From Bacteroidota bacterium (lineage in GTDB: Bacteria > Bacteroidota > Bacteroidia > Flavobacteriales_F > PHOS-HE28), in contig JAEYYE010000036.1 of NCBI GenBank assembly GCA_023430945.1, positions 1-18,443 of the forward strand: a stretch of 18,443 bases of DNA, read 5' to 3'. Below are positions 9,101-14,330 of the stretch, in pieces. The notes beneath the pieces were generated by a model. It searched no databases. It was not told where the DNA came from and saw only the letters and a program-made list of their open reading frames with translations. A program made the position numbers and the translations under genes. Each line of letters begins with the position of its first letter. Position 1 is the stretch's first letter.

Positions 9101-12100
9101 GCAGGGTTCATCATTGGGACATGCGCTCACCGGAATTGTGAATTCGCCAAGAACGTTGTTGCAGGCGGCCTCACTTGCATGCAGTATGGCCACATTCAGT
9201 ACGGTGCCCAATGGGAAATCTCCCAGTATGTGTTGGTTTTCGACCACATCGGAAATGAAGATGGTATCACCACCATTCACCGTGTATGCGATAGTAACCG
9301 TAGGCCCGTACGTTCCTGTGCTATCGGTGCCCAGATCATACAGGTCGAGGAGAGCATTGAAGTTCAATGCATTGCAATCCGTGGTGATGAACATATCACC
9401 CTGCGGCTCCAGGCAACCAGAGCAACGCACCTGGAATGTCCAGTTACTGGTCAATGCACCATCCTCACAACTTCCTGATGCATTGGAGTTGATCGTGAAG
9501 GAAAGCGTATCAGCCGCCGATGTGACGATGCCCAGCGTGCTCAGGTCATCGTTCGAAACAATGGCCGGGATCTGGTTGTTACCAGGCGTACCCGAGAATA
9601 GGTTGATACCGTCACCGGATGCGATCGGACTTGGCTGCAGGAACTTCAGATCCAACGTGCTGGTTGGATCTGAAGCAATGAAGACGAATTGCCGCGGATC
9701 ATTGTTCTTGTAGCAGTAAGGAATGGTAATGGACTGGCCTGAGGCGCAATCCACGATGATGGGGCAGGTTGAATAGAAGCTGCCGAAATCCTCAGCGCAG
9801 GTCGCATACCCATTGTTGGATGAAACTTCAACAAGATCATAGATCTCGAAAGGTCCCAGTACGGTGGACGTGCTCGTGAGTACGGCAGGCTGGGCCACCC
9901 CGTTCACCGAGTAAGTGATCTCCACCTCCGCTGTCGATCCAAGGGTGGCGATATCAACATTGACCGAGAAACTCTGTCCGGCACAATCTTCAACCATGGA
10001 GACGCTCACGTCAGCACCAACCTCCACGGTGATCGAAGCGCTTTCCGTGCACAAGCCGTCACTGATATCGACTGTGAATTCGGTGGTGCCGGTCAATCCT
10101 GTTGCGATCGGCGTGGCGCTTGTCGCATCATCAAGGTTGGCGGAAGGGCTCCAGAGATATGTGTATGCTGGAGGAGCGAAGCGATAATATCGTCCGATCG
10201 ATGGTTGCGAACTGTTATTATCCACCGCCGTCGTCGTGCTTGCGGTATTGCTGTCAACCGTAACGCTTTGGAAATTGTTGGCAGCGGCAGCTATACCCAC
10301 CGACGCGGTATTCGCATTCGGATTGACGAATCCATATACGAATTCGATCGTACCGTTCTCGTACAACCAAGCCTGGAAGGTGCTGTTGGCCGGATCGGTC
10401 AATGGTAGACGAGGGTTACGCACGAACCACTGCACCTTCAAGATCCGGTTGGGAGCCGTGCCTGTGACCACGTACGAAACATTACCGTCCGAACCGGTCG
10501 CAAGATCATCCCAGTAGGGGAAGATGCGAGGGGTGTTCAAGGCATCCGTGGTCGAATTGCTGAAATCACTGGAAGCTGCCGGTGCGCCAAGTTTCATGAA
10601 CCCGTCCGGAGATGCAGAGAATTCGGTGTATTGCTGGCCATTGAAGCCGAACGAAAACCCGATCGGGTGCAGCGATCCTGGCACATCATCCACCGCTGAG
10701 TTCACGATCACCGTGGCGCCGGCCATGGGATCGAGAACGGCATCGGTACCTGTGGTGAAAGTCATCTGGTTGGCCTGTGAATTGATCGATACGCCCAACT
10801 GCGTGGTGCCATCAATGCAAGCCGGGTTTGGTCCAGCAGTGATCTGTGGTACGATGGCCGGGTTCACTGAAACAGTAGTTGAGGCCTGCTCACTGGTGCA
10901 TCCGTTCGAGGAAGTGGTAACAAAGTATTCACCACTCTGGTTCACACTTGTGATCGCCAGGGTCGGATTCTGGTCCGTGCTGGTGAATGCCGCAGGTCCG
11001 GTCCAGCTGTAGGTCGTGCCGATATCCGAAGTGGCGTTCAATTGAAGCGTGCTACCAATGCAGAGCGGGCTGTTGTTGGAAGCGGAAAGTGTAGGTGTAG
11101 GCCTCACTTCCACGCTGTATTCAGGTGAGGTATTGCTCAGGCCGGAGTTGGTACAGGTGGTGGTCACCACATAATACGTGGTGGTGGTGAGGGCACCAGT
11201 GATCTGCTGGAGCGTAGTGCCAAGATCAGTGTATGGCCCACCAGCGGTCGTACTGCTTGCCCACTGGTACGTTGTGCTCAGATCGGACGAACCAGAAAAG
11301 GTCAGTGTAGTGCCTGAGTTGACGGTGCAAAGGAATGGGTCGCTTGCGCTAATGCTGCCTGCAACAGGAGTTCCCGTGCATTCCACGGCCGGTACCAATT
11401 CATGTGCACCGATGGTCGGAGGAACAGGACGGAATTCACCGTCGATGTCCTGTGCTGTCCATGCCAATGGTACCGGACTGCCTTCGCCGGAGATCGCCAT
11501 GTTGGTTACATGCAGATCGAACTGGGGGTTCACGTAACCGGGATCAACGGTCAATGAATTCTGATCGGCATCTTCGGTGAGGAATGAATCCCATGCTGCG
11601 GTGGTTGCTGCATCGATCGTGCTTACCAGGCCGATGTAGCCGTTCGCACCAGGCAGATAGAAGTTGTTGTAGTCGCTGTGTGAACCAGTTGCACCTATCA
11701 ACGTGGTGCTACCGGTTTCAATACCGTACTGCTTCTTGGTGTTCGTAGCAGGGTTTGTCGTGTTCACGAAGTTGTTGTTCGTGGCGATGTTGATGCTCGT
11801 GGCCGAAGCGAAATCAAGGCCGACACCTGATGCACTGGTGCCGCTCAAGTCCATGCTCACGTTGTTGTGGTCGAAGCGGTAGGTTACATCCGCATCACCC
11901 AGAACGGTTGCCATCGCAGCAACGTGGCGTGTTGTACCGGTACCGGTATATGCCGAAGTGATGTCGCTCACGAAGTTGTTGAACACGCGGATCTCCGCGC
12001 CTGCGGCGTCACCATCCACCTGTATACCGGAGACTTGCGTAGTGCTCGATGTACTGGTATTGCGAACACCGTATACGATGTTGTTGGACACTTCAACAAC

Positions 12101-13822
12101 TCCGCGTGCGTCAACGATATTGATGCCATTATTGTCCCCCGCACCGGCAACGTTCCTTACTGTATTGCCATGTATGCGGAAGTTCTGCTGGAAATCGACT
12201 TCGATACCATCTCCAAGATCGATATCGCCTGTGGGGGTGCCTACGTAAGGTGCACCAACAGTACAGCCGAGCACATCATTACCCTCACCAGGTATGGTCG
12301 TACTGGCCGAAGTGATGAAGATGCCACCCAGGTTCGCTGTTTCCACCACCATGTTCTCGATCAAGTTGAACCGGCAGGCACCTTCAGCCGATGTCGCCGT
12401 TACACCTCCACCGGTGGTCGAGGAGGAGATCACGATACCACGGCTGCTGGTATAGCCCATACCTACGACCACCTTTCCGTTCTTGATCGTGTTGTGGTCG
12501 GCACCATTCGTTGCGCTTGCGTTACGGATCACATAACCATAATCCAATGCTGTACCGGTGGCCGCAGCAATATCCACTCCATCGATCGTGATGTAATCGC
12601 CACCATGGATGGCAAGGCCGAATTCATTCGTAGCCGTGGTGCCGGTCTTTACGATCCGAGGGTTAGCTCCGGTTCCATCTTTTTGGAAGATGATCGTATT
12701 GACCGAATTACCACTGGCAGTGATCGCCGGTGTATTCTCATTGAAGACCTGGTCATCTGCCACATTGAAGACCACTGGCGAACCGATGCAATCGCCCTGG
12801 CTGTTCAAGAAGTTGATCGCTTCGGTGAAGGTTTGAAAATTCGTGCCAGCAGCAGGGAGTGTGGGATCGATGGTGAACGTTCCACCGAAGCCATTGTTCA
12901 CCATTACAGCATGCTCCGCTGTTGTCGACGTACCGCCACCAGCTTCAGTGCAGGTTACTTCAACAACATAATAGGTGTTCGCTGTAATGGGAGCAGTTGT
13001 AATGCTATTACCGGTCCCAGCAAGAGTGGTATAGGGTCCGCCAGGATTAGTGCTGGAGTACCATGTGCGTGTGATGCCTGTACCTGCGGAACTTCCTGTG
13101 AGGTCAAGAACAGTCGTACTACCCGAACAAACCAGTGAACTGCCACTGATAGTCCCTGGTATTGGGATTCCAGCGCAGGCCGCCGCTGGAGCAAAAGTGA
13201 TGCTGCCGGTAAAATACCGTGGGTTGTTCCCTGAGTTTGTGAAGAGACCACCATATCCAACGTTCGATCCTGCGATCTGAAAATCTCCAAGGCGCAAATG
13301 GACACCTCCATTTGAAAATGTATTAGGGGTGATCACACCGGAACCACTGTAGCGAATGCCATTGTCAGATTCCAATAGAAATCTTCTTGAAGCTCCGTTG
13401 GGGATCAAGTAACTGATCCCTGTAATTGTGGGGTAATACCCGTTCGCAGGAACTGTTACGGGCGAGCCAGTAGACAGTAACGTCCATTCACTTGTATTGA
13501 ATGGAAAATACGGTCCTGAAAGAGATGTACTACTTGCCCATAGTTTAGGTATGGATCCGCTATTGCCAGTTTGCCAATAAGCGCCGAGATCCGTAAGTAG
13601 GATGTCGGCTCCAGAGGAATTTTCTACAACGAACGTGATCACACCATTACCACTGACCCCATTTCCGCCATTGTAACTGGCACTTCCATCGGTGGTAATT
13701 GTCGTTTGGGCATTCGTCGTCAACGATCCCAATAACAGCGCACACAGCACGATGTACCAATTGGTACATTCTCTCTTCTTCACGGAGCGTATCCGGAGCA
13801 ACGGCAGTAAAGTGGAGTACAT
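3113..13822 (-). CDS. Giant secreted Ig-like/beta-helix surface protein with nested domains (about 3,569 aa)
   Basis: Giant exported protein, probably an adhesin or surface scaffold (inferred). Numbering is from the ATG at 13822. Signal peptide 1-39 (KKRE, hydrophobic WYIVLCALLLGSL, NAQ-T). Residues 40-205 are unassigned and beta-rich; 213-308 are Ig-like; 316-809 form a right-handed beta-helix of the pectate-lyase-like type (many N/I/V-rich turns such as IHGNTVRNV, VSNNIVYGV). Then come four triads of Ig/PKD-like domains: 813-1268, 2002-2453, 2456-2884 and 2886-3275. The third domain of each triad is split by an inserted module. Between triads 1 and 2 lie a CUB-like domain (1357-1470) bracketed by two related beta modules, a PPC-like sandwich (1573-1698), a CARDB-like domain (1701-1810) and a choice-of-anchor-J-like jelly roll (1817-1998). 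Residues 3278-3321 are a TSP3/CECVG cassette; 3324-3569 are a conserved end with two dockerin-like repeats (RWFGL), not a type A T9SS tail. The frame is open up to an ATG at 14002, preceded by AGGTGG, but that start would bury the signal peptide. A GTG at 13783 would give a more compact one (VKKREC...). Confidence 0.93.
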   Translation of the reverse strand: MYSTLLPLLRIRSVKKRECTNWYIVLCALLLGSLTTNAQTTITTDGSASYNGGNGVSGNGVITFVVENSSGADILLTDLGAYWQTGNSGSIPKLWASSTSLSGPYFPFNTSEWTLLSTGSPVTVPANGYYPTITGISYLIPNGASRRFLLESDNGIRYSGSGVITPNTFSNGGVHLRLGDFQIAGSNVGYGGLFTNSGNNPRYFTGSITFAPAAACAGIPIPGTISGSSLVCSGSTTVLDLTGSSAGTGITRTWYSSTNPGGPYTTLAGTGNSITTAPITANTYYVVEVTCTEAGGGTSTTAEHAVMVNNGFGGTFTIDPTLPAAGTNFQTFTEAINFLNSQGDCIGSPVVFNVADDQVFNENTPAITASGNSVNTIIFQKDGTGANPRIVKTGTTATNEFGLAIHGGDYITIDGVDIAAATGTALDYGYVIRNASATNGADHNTIKNGKVVVGMGYTSSRGIVISSSTTGGGVTATSAEGACRFNLIENMVVETANLGGIFITSASTTIPGEGNDVLGCTVGAPYVGTPTGDIDLGDGIEVDFQQNFRIHGNTVRNVAGAGDNNGINIVDARGVVEVSNNIVYGVRNTSTSSTTQVSGIQVDGDAAGAEIRVFNNFVSDITSAYTGTGTTRHVAAMATVLGDADVTYRFDHNNVSMDLSGTSASGVGLDFASATSINIATNNNFVNTTNPATNTKKQYGIETGSTTLIGATGSHSDYNNFYLPGANGYIGLVSTIDAATTAAWDSFLTEDADQNSLTVDPGYVNPQFDLHVTNMAISGEGSPVPLAWTAQDIDGEFRPVPPTIGAHELVPAVECTGTPVAGSISASDPFLCTVNSGTTLTFSGSSDLSTTYQWASSTTAGGPYTDLGTTLQQITGALTTTTYYVVTTTCTNSGLSNTSPEYSVEVRPTPTLSASNNSPLCIGSTLQLNATSDIGTTYSWTGPAAFTSTDQNPTLAITSVNQSGEYFVTTSSNGCTSEQASTTVSVNPAIVPQITAGPNPACIDGTTQLGVSINSQANQMTFTTGTDAVLDPMAGATVIVNSAVDDVPGSLHPIGFSFGFNGQQYTEFSASPDGFMKLGAPAASSDFSNSTTDALNTPRIFPYWDDLATGSDGNVSYVVTGTAPNRILKVQWFVRNPRLPLTDPANSTFQAWLYENGTIEFVYGFVNPNANTASVGIAAAANNFQSVTVDSNTASTTTAVDNNSSQPSIGRYYRFAPPAYTYLWSPSANLDDATSATPIATGLTGTTEFTVDISDGLCTESASITVEVGADVSVSMVEDCAGQSFSVNVDIATLGSTAEVEITYSVNGVAQPAVLTSTSTVLGPFEIYDLVEVSSNNGYATCAEDFGSFYSTCPIIVDCASGQSITIPYCYKNNDPRQFVFIASDPTSTLDLKFLQPSPIASGDGINLFSGTPGNNQIPAIVSNDDLSTLGIVTSAADTLSFTINSNASGSCEDGALTSNWTFQVRCSGCLEPQGDMFITTDCNALNFNALLDLYDLGTDSTGTYGPTVTIAYTVNGGDTIFISDVVENQHILGDFPLGTVLNVAILHASEAACNNVLGEFTIPVSACPNDEPCQARALTMNPNYSCVEVVEGSLAGMTASAVTSSCTGTADDDVWFSFVATAPTHRIQLLNIDPTTTLYHALFTGSCAGGFTHVGGACYTSNTSNPAGLTVGTTYYVQVYSSGSTPVSTTFDVCVSAPPDVDMRVTGLVSPPAAGCYGSAVPVTVTVNNNSWLPIDFSVNPTTVNVTATGGYISSAELNTGTLAAGASMAVTMPEPIDMSVAGAYTFNATTIATGEGAPSNDAMTPATRTSTAPTALPTAANFTGFTGANLATIHPGWREGTGATVPTGTTSSWLQSGTTAQAVLGSGVSAKVNLFAASKNEWIVTPKFVATSGTVLNYSVAITDFGNGNADASGGMQGTDDRVVVRISTNCGATYSDLVTYDASNTSNISNALVPQTIDLSAYAGNEVIIGFYATEGTVNDLPDYDFHLDNIVIQNIPLCSGTPTAGTAALSDAGPVCAPASTNLSLTGQTSGVTGITIQWQSATTAGGPYTDIADATQTSHQVTGLMVSTWFRALVTCTNSGLSSTSNEVTVVVTPTPSASASNDGPVCAGEDLQLTGSTDFGTSFSWNGPDGFASTDQNPTIADIGVSGNGIYTLIATANGCPSAPATTSVSVESAPLIESISADPIAICNGDSTQLEVIATASLPNMLITEVTLFSSTGDGATPTYPPQLSGTDLDLVELNNASSVPADISGWQLTVHPTNSTTVSHELVFPSGTIVPPNGVVVVHLETTGTTDPENLFFVTGESTSYSSGSALGVVLRNGSIIVDAVGVNTYTFAAGTGVTEADWSGSAPSPSGDAGTTRTGALDTNTGADWTASEFAPQSIGTYNAGYTNPNSGTIASYSWTPGASLSDPTISNPMANGLTETTTFVVVVATTAGCTSTDSVTVTVGEPLVVDVIASTDTICASEEVTLSAIGTGGGEPYTYSWSPGGETTAEITVNPTVTTEYTVTVTDNCGSIVPMSSTVTVLPTPTVSAAHTAPVCTGSTLQLTGTADMGTYAWTGPDGFTSPDLSPSIADVTFAASGTYTLTATFGECSTSATTEVEVGYSAGVVTVSPEDPSICASGSVELVASGAGIETFGSGVITGTSPTTSTASSNPYYRTFENRRTQYVILASEITAAGFDQTLTSLSFQVTAAASPNNLDEFTMKLGHTTNTNASTLFTGPLTTVYGPVDYIPVVGTNTHVFNEPFVWDGVSNLVIEICFTNDPDNTCTNVSSSCWGNSPTVQMATAPMVATWVTYADNVAQCDILTSDATSTLRPIMTFGYGADLPATYSWSPSAGLNTATGDTVIASPTETTTYTVTGTLPNGCSSSADVTVTIGAPLVASIELSADTICAGETTVLTAVGAGGGLPYGYLWSPGGETTAEITVEPSATTEYTVTITDDCGGQAIASATVTVLTAPTVTATHTSPVCEGGDLQLTATADMGTYSWSGPAGFASTDLNPVIPNVTQANAGTYIFTSGLGSCSVSAETIVSIGVAPVITSVTATPETICSGDTVQLQVVMPSGAALCTSNATNTTDEWLSNVTFAGIVNSSASTTYSDYTGIVGNVIAGSTYTFSGTVTNGTTFEYSETVRVYIDWDQDGAFGAGEVYDMGNQPVPGGADVVFSDDIIVPANALDGTTTMRVINRFNEYHAATGCGSFTYGEVEDYSLNVSGGTPTGLIYSWSPITFLDDATIADPMAEGVTSTTEYTITVTNAAGCASSASVTVTVNTTDTDSDGVVDCEDSCPNFPGEIGDPCDAGPGMMNGVITVDCECVGEEIFVTVNSSLFLDGPFNTTTGLMSDNLRSLGLIPSAHPYGGAPWNHTGTETFDPAILAVTGNDAIVDWVLLELRDAATPATVVARRAALVQRDGDLVDTDGVSVVKFAGVPSGNYRLAVRHRNHLGVMTGTDYALSQIPTDIDLTLPGTTTYGTNARRTRGAVMTMWGGNANGNTNVRWFGLGNDDGVILSSVGASTPTATLSSVYHNADVNMNGQVRWFGLASDSGYLLNTIGSTTPTGTILQQLP
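3116..3853 (-). other. C-terminal domain of the giant protein with tandem dockerin-like repeats
   Basis: The last 246 residues begin with FVTVNSSLFLDGPFN and contain DWVLLELRD, ALVQRDGDLVDTDG and YRLAVRHRNHLGVM, features I recognise from C-termini of many large Bacteroidota surface proteins. Two repeats close the protein: GNANGNTNVRWFGLGNDDG and ADVNMNGQVRWFGLASDSG. They resemble dockerin or EF-hand calcium loops (DxNxDG), but key acidic positions are Asn here. The segment takes the place of a type A sorting tail and may be the export signal or a docking element. That role is not established by the sequence. Confidence 0.7.
3998..5167 (-). repeat. Ig-like triad 4, with GEVED domain inserted in the third domain
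   Basis: The first domain (uninterrupted, ICAGETTVLTAVGAGGG then YGYLWSPGG) and the second (SPVCEGGDLQLTATADMGTY) are intact. The third starts ETICSGDTVQLQVVMPSG and resumes at LIYSWSPITFLDDATIADP. The interruption, about 4157-4612, is a GEVED domain (VRVYIDWDQDGAFG, TYGEVEDYSLNV). The first two domains are close copies of those in triad 3, 1,290 bases away. Confidence 0.75.
5171..6457 (-). repeat. Ig-like triad 3, with jelly-roll-like domain inserted in the third domain
   Basis: The first domain (ICASEEVTLSAIGTGGG then YTYSWSPGGETT) is uninterrupted; the second begins APVCTGSTLQLTGTADMGTY. The third starts PSICASGSVELVASGAG and resumes at ATYSWSPSAGLNTATGD. The insert, about 5327-5893, carries NPYYRTFENRRTQYVILASE, GFDQTLTSLSFQV, NEPFVWDGVSNLVIEICF and TLRPIMTFGY. 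This is a module I recognise from many Bacteroidota surface proteins, without a firm name. Confidence 0.75.
6464..7819 (-). repeat. Ig-like triad 2, with lamin-tail-like domain inserted in the third domain
   Basis: First domain TPTAGTAAL... with IQWQSATTAGGPYTDI; second domain GPVCAGEDLQLTGSTDFGTS. The third starts IAICNGDSTQLEVIATASLPN and resumes at ASYSWTPGASLSDPTISNP. The insert, about 6617-7186, begins MLITEV and contains DLVELNNASSVPADISGWQL and VPPNGVVVVHLE, the signature of lamin tail domains (LTD), which are common in secreted bacterial proteins. Confidence 0.75.
7829..9106 (-). other. PPC-like, CARDB-like and choice-of-anchor-J-like domains in the giant protein
   Basis: In order of transcription, three beta-sandwich modules follow one another. 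A PPC/CUB-type sandwich (9106-8729) carries CQARALTMN, DDDVWFSFVA and GTTYYVQVYSSGS. A CARDB-like domain (8722-8393) carries VDMRVTGLVSPPAAGCYG, VPVTVTVNNNS and AGAYTFNATT. A choice-of-anchor-J-like jelly roll (8374-7829) carries GWREGTG, NEWIVTPKF, VRISTNCGATYSDLVTYD and YDFHLDNIVIQN. These families typically sit in secreted proteins as carbohydrate- or surface-binding accessories; no substrate can be read here. Confidence 0.6.
9119..10012 (-). other. CUB-like domain bracketed by two related beta modules
   Basis: About 9413-9754 encodes a CUB-like sandwich (CASGQSITIPYCYKNNDPRQ, LSTLGIVTSAADTLSFTIN). It is flanked by two segments that resemble one another: 9758-10012 (EDCAGQSFSVNVDIATLG ... 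ITYSVNGVAQ ... LGPFEIYD ... GSFYSTCP) and 9119-9403 (TDCNALNFNALLDLYDLG ... IAYTVNGGDT ... LGDFPLGT ... GEFTIPVSACP). The flanking pair looks like an internal duplication around the central domain. Function unknown. Confidence 0.55.
10019..11386 (-). repeat. Ig-like triad 1, with FGFNG-type domain inserted in the third domain
   Basis: First domain TPVAGSISASDPFLC with YQWASSTTAGGPYTDL; second domain SPLCIGSTLQLNATSDIGTT. The third starts NPACIDGTTQLGVSINSQAN and resumes at YTYLWSPSANLDDATSATP. The insert, about 10172-10762, contains PIGFSFGFNGQQYTEFSASP, RIFPYWDDLATG and QAWLYENGTIEFVYG. This NIDO-like beta module is frequent in Bacteroidota surface proteins. Confidence 0.75.
11396..12877 (-). 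other. Right-handed beta-helix region of the giant protein
   Basis: About 490 residues with irregular 20-25 residue turns rich in N, I, V and G (HGGDYITIDGVDI, RFNLIENMVVETANLGGIFI, NFRIHGNTVRNVAGAGDNNG, VEVSNNIVYGVRN, RVFNNFVSDI, YRFDHNNVSMDLSG). These are typical of parallel beta-helix (PbH1/pectate-lyase-like) folds. It ends with VDPGYVNPQFDLHV and DIDGEFRPVPPTIGAHEL, the usual closing motif of such helices in Bacteroidota. No catalytic lyase residues could be identified with confidence, so an adhesive or polysaccharide-binding role is as likely as an enzymatic one. Confidence 0.75.
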
Positions 13823-14281
13823 CTTCACGGTTTTTGTAATGGAACGAGGCAAAACAGGACACGCCGCACATGCCCCACCCGAGGGAACGTGCAACGCAAA
13901 ATGGTTCAGGTCGAAGGTTGGCTTGGTAAACGTGAGGTCAATTGGTGGTGGTGGGCTTAACCAATTTTGGGCAAATCGGGGACGTAATATTAAAACATCC
14001 ATCCACCTACAACAAGAACTTTATTTTTATCAACAGGAGGCAACCAACAAGCCGATCCTGCGAACCGAACTCCTCGCCGGATCCTTATTTCCGTAAGGAC
14101 CAAAGAAAAAGGCTTAAACAGAAGCAGGCCGTTTACTCTTTCGCCCCAGATCTGTAAACCTATGGATGTACCTTGGAACGTTTGGCGAACACTTCATCAC
14201 CAGGGTCACGCTCACCACTGGATCTTGGTTGAAAGCGATTATGGAAAACCCAAGCCATTACTAGGTGGTCTTGATAAGAAC
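13823..14281. other. Long upstream region of the giant gene
   Basis: This gap of about 460 bases between the terminator at 14282-14313 and the chosen start at 13822 is much longer than the 99 bases before the next gene. It is locally AT-rich around 13985-14045. I see no tRNA and no convincing ORF. I also find no exact TAnnTTTG promoter box on the minus strand. The frame of the giant gene stays open to an ATG at 14002. A small 6-bp hairpin (TCCTTA...TAAGGA, 14082-14099) is present. Any promoter and leader regulation of the giant gene must lie here. Confidence 0.4.
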
Positions 14282-14313
14282 GAAGAAGCCCCGCCGATCG
14301 GCGGGGCTTCTTC
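14282..14313 (-). terminator. Intrinsic terminator downstream of the partial gene at the right edge
   Basis: A perfect 32-base inverted repeat (GAAGAAGCCCCGCCGA and its mirror) lies 17 bases past the TAA stop at 14331-14333. On the minus strand the GC-rich stem is followed by TTCTTCGTTCTTAT, a T-rich tail partly within the stem. Its apex CCGATCGG is the same as that of the terminator near position 28. Confidence 0.85.
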
Positions 14314-14330
14314 CAGCATTCAAAGTCAAC

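Noticed and set aside
11867..13138. A 423-codon plus-strand open frame opposite the beta-helix
   Set aside because: Fully antisense to the beta-helix, whose residue pattern is clear. The plus-strand product shows no domain, signal peptide or credible start context.
14035..14040. AGGAGG on the plus strand, resembling a ribosome binding site
   Set aside because: No start codon follows within a usable distance on that strand, and genes in this phylum seldom depend on such motifs.
13692..14096. A 134-codon plus-strand frame spanning the upstream region of the giant gene
   Set aside because: It overlaps the signal peptide coding region, has no ribosome binding site near its start and no recognisable domain.
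14082..14099. Short hairpin TCCTTA/TAAGGA in the long upstream region
   Set aside because: Only six base pairs with no T-tract on the minus strand and no link to a gene end; likely chance, although it could be part of a leader.
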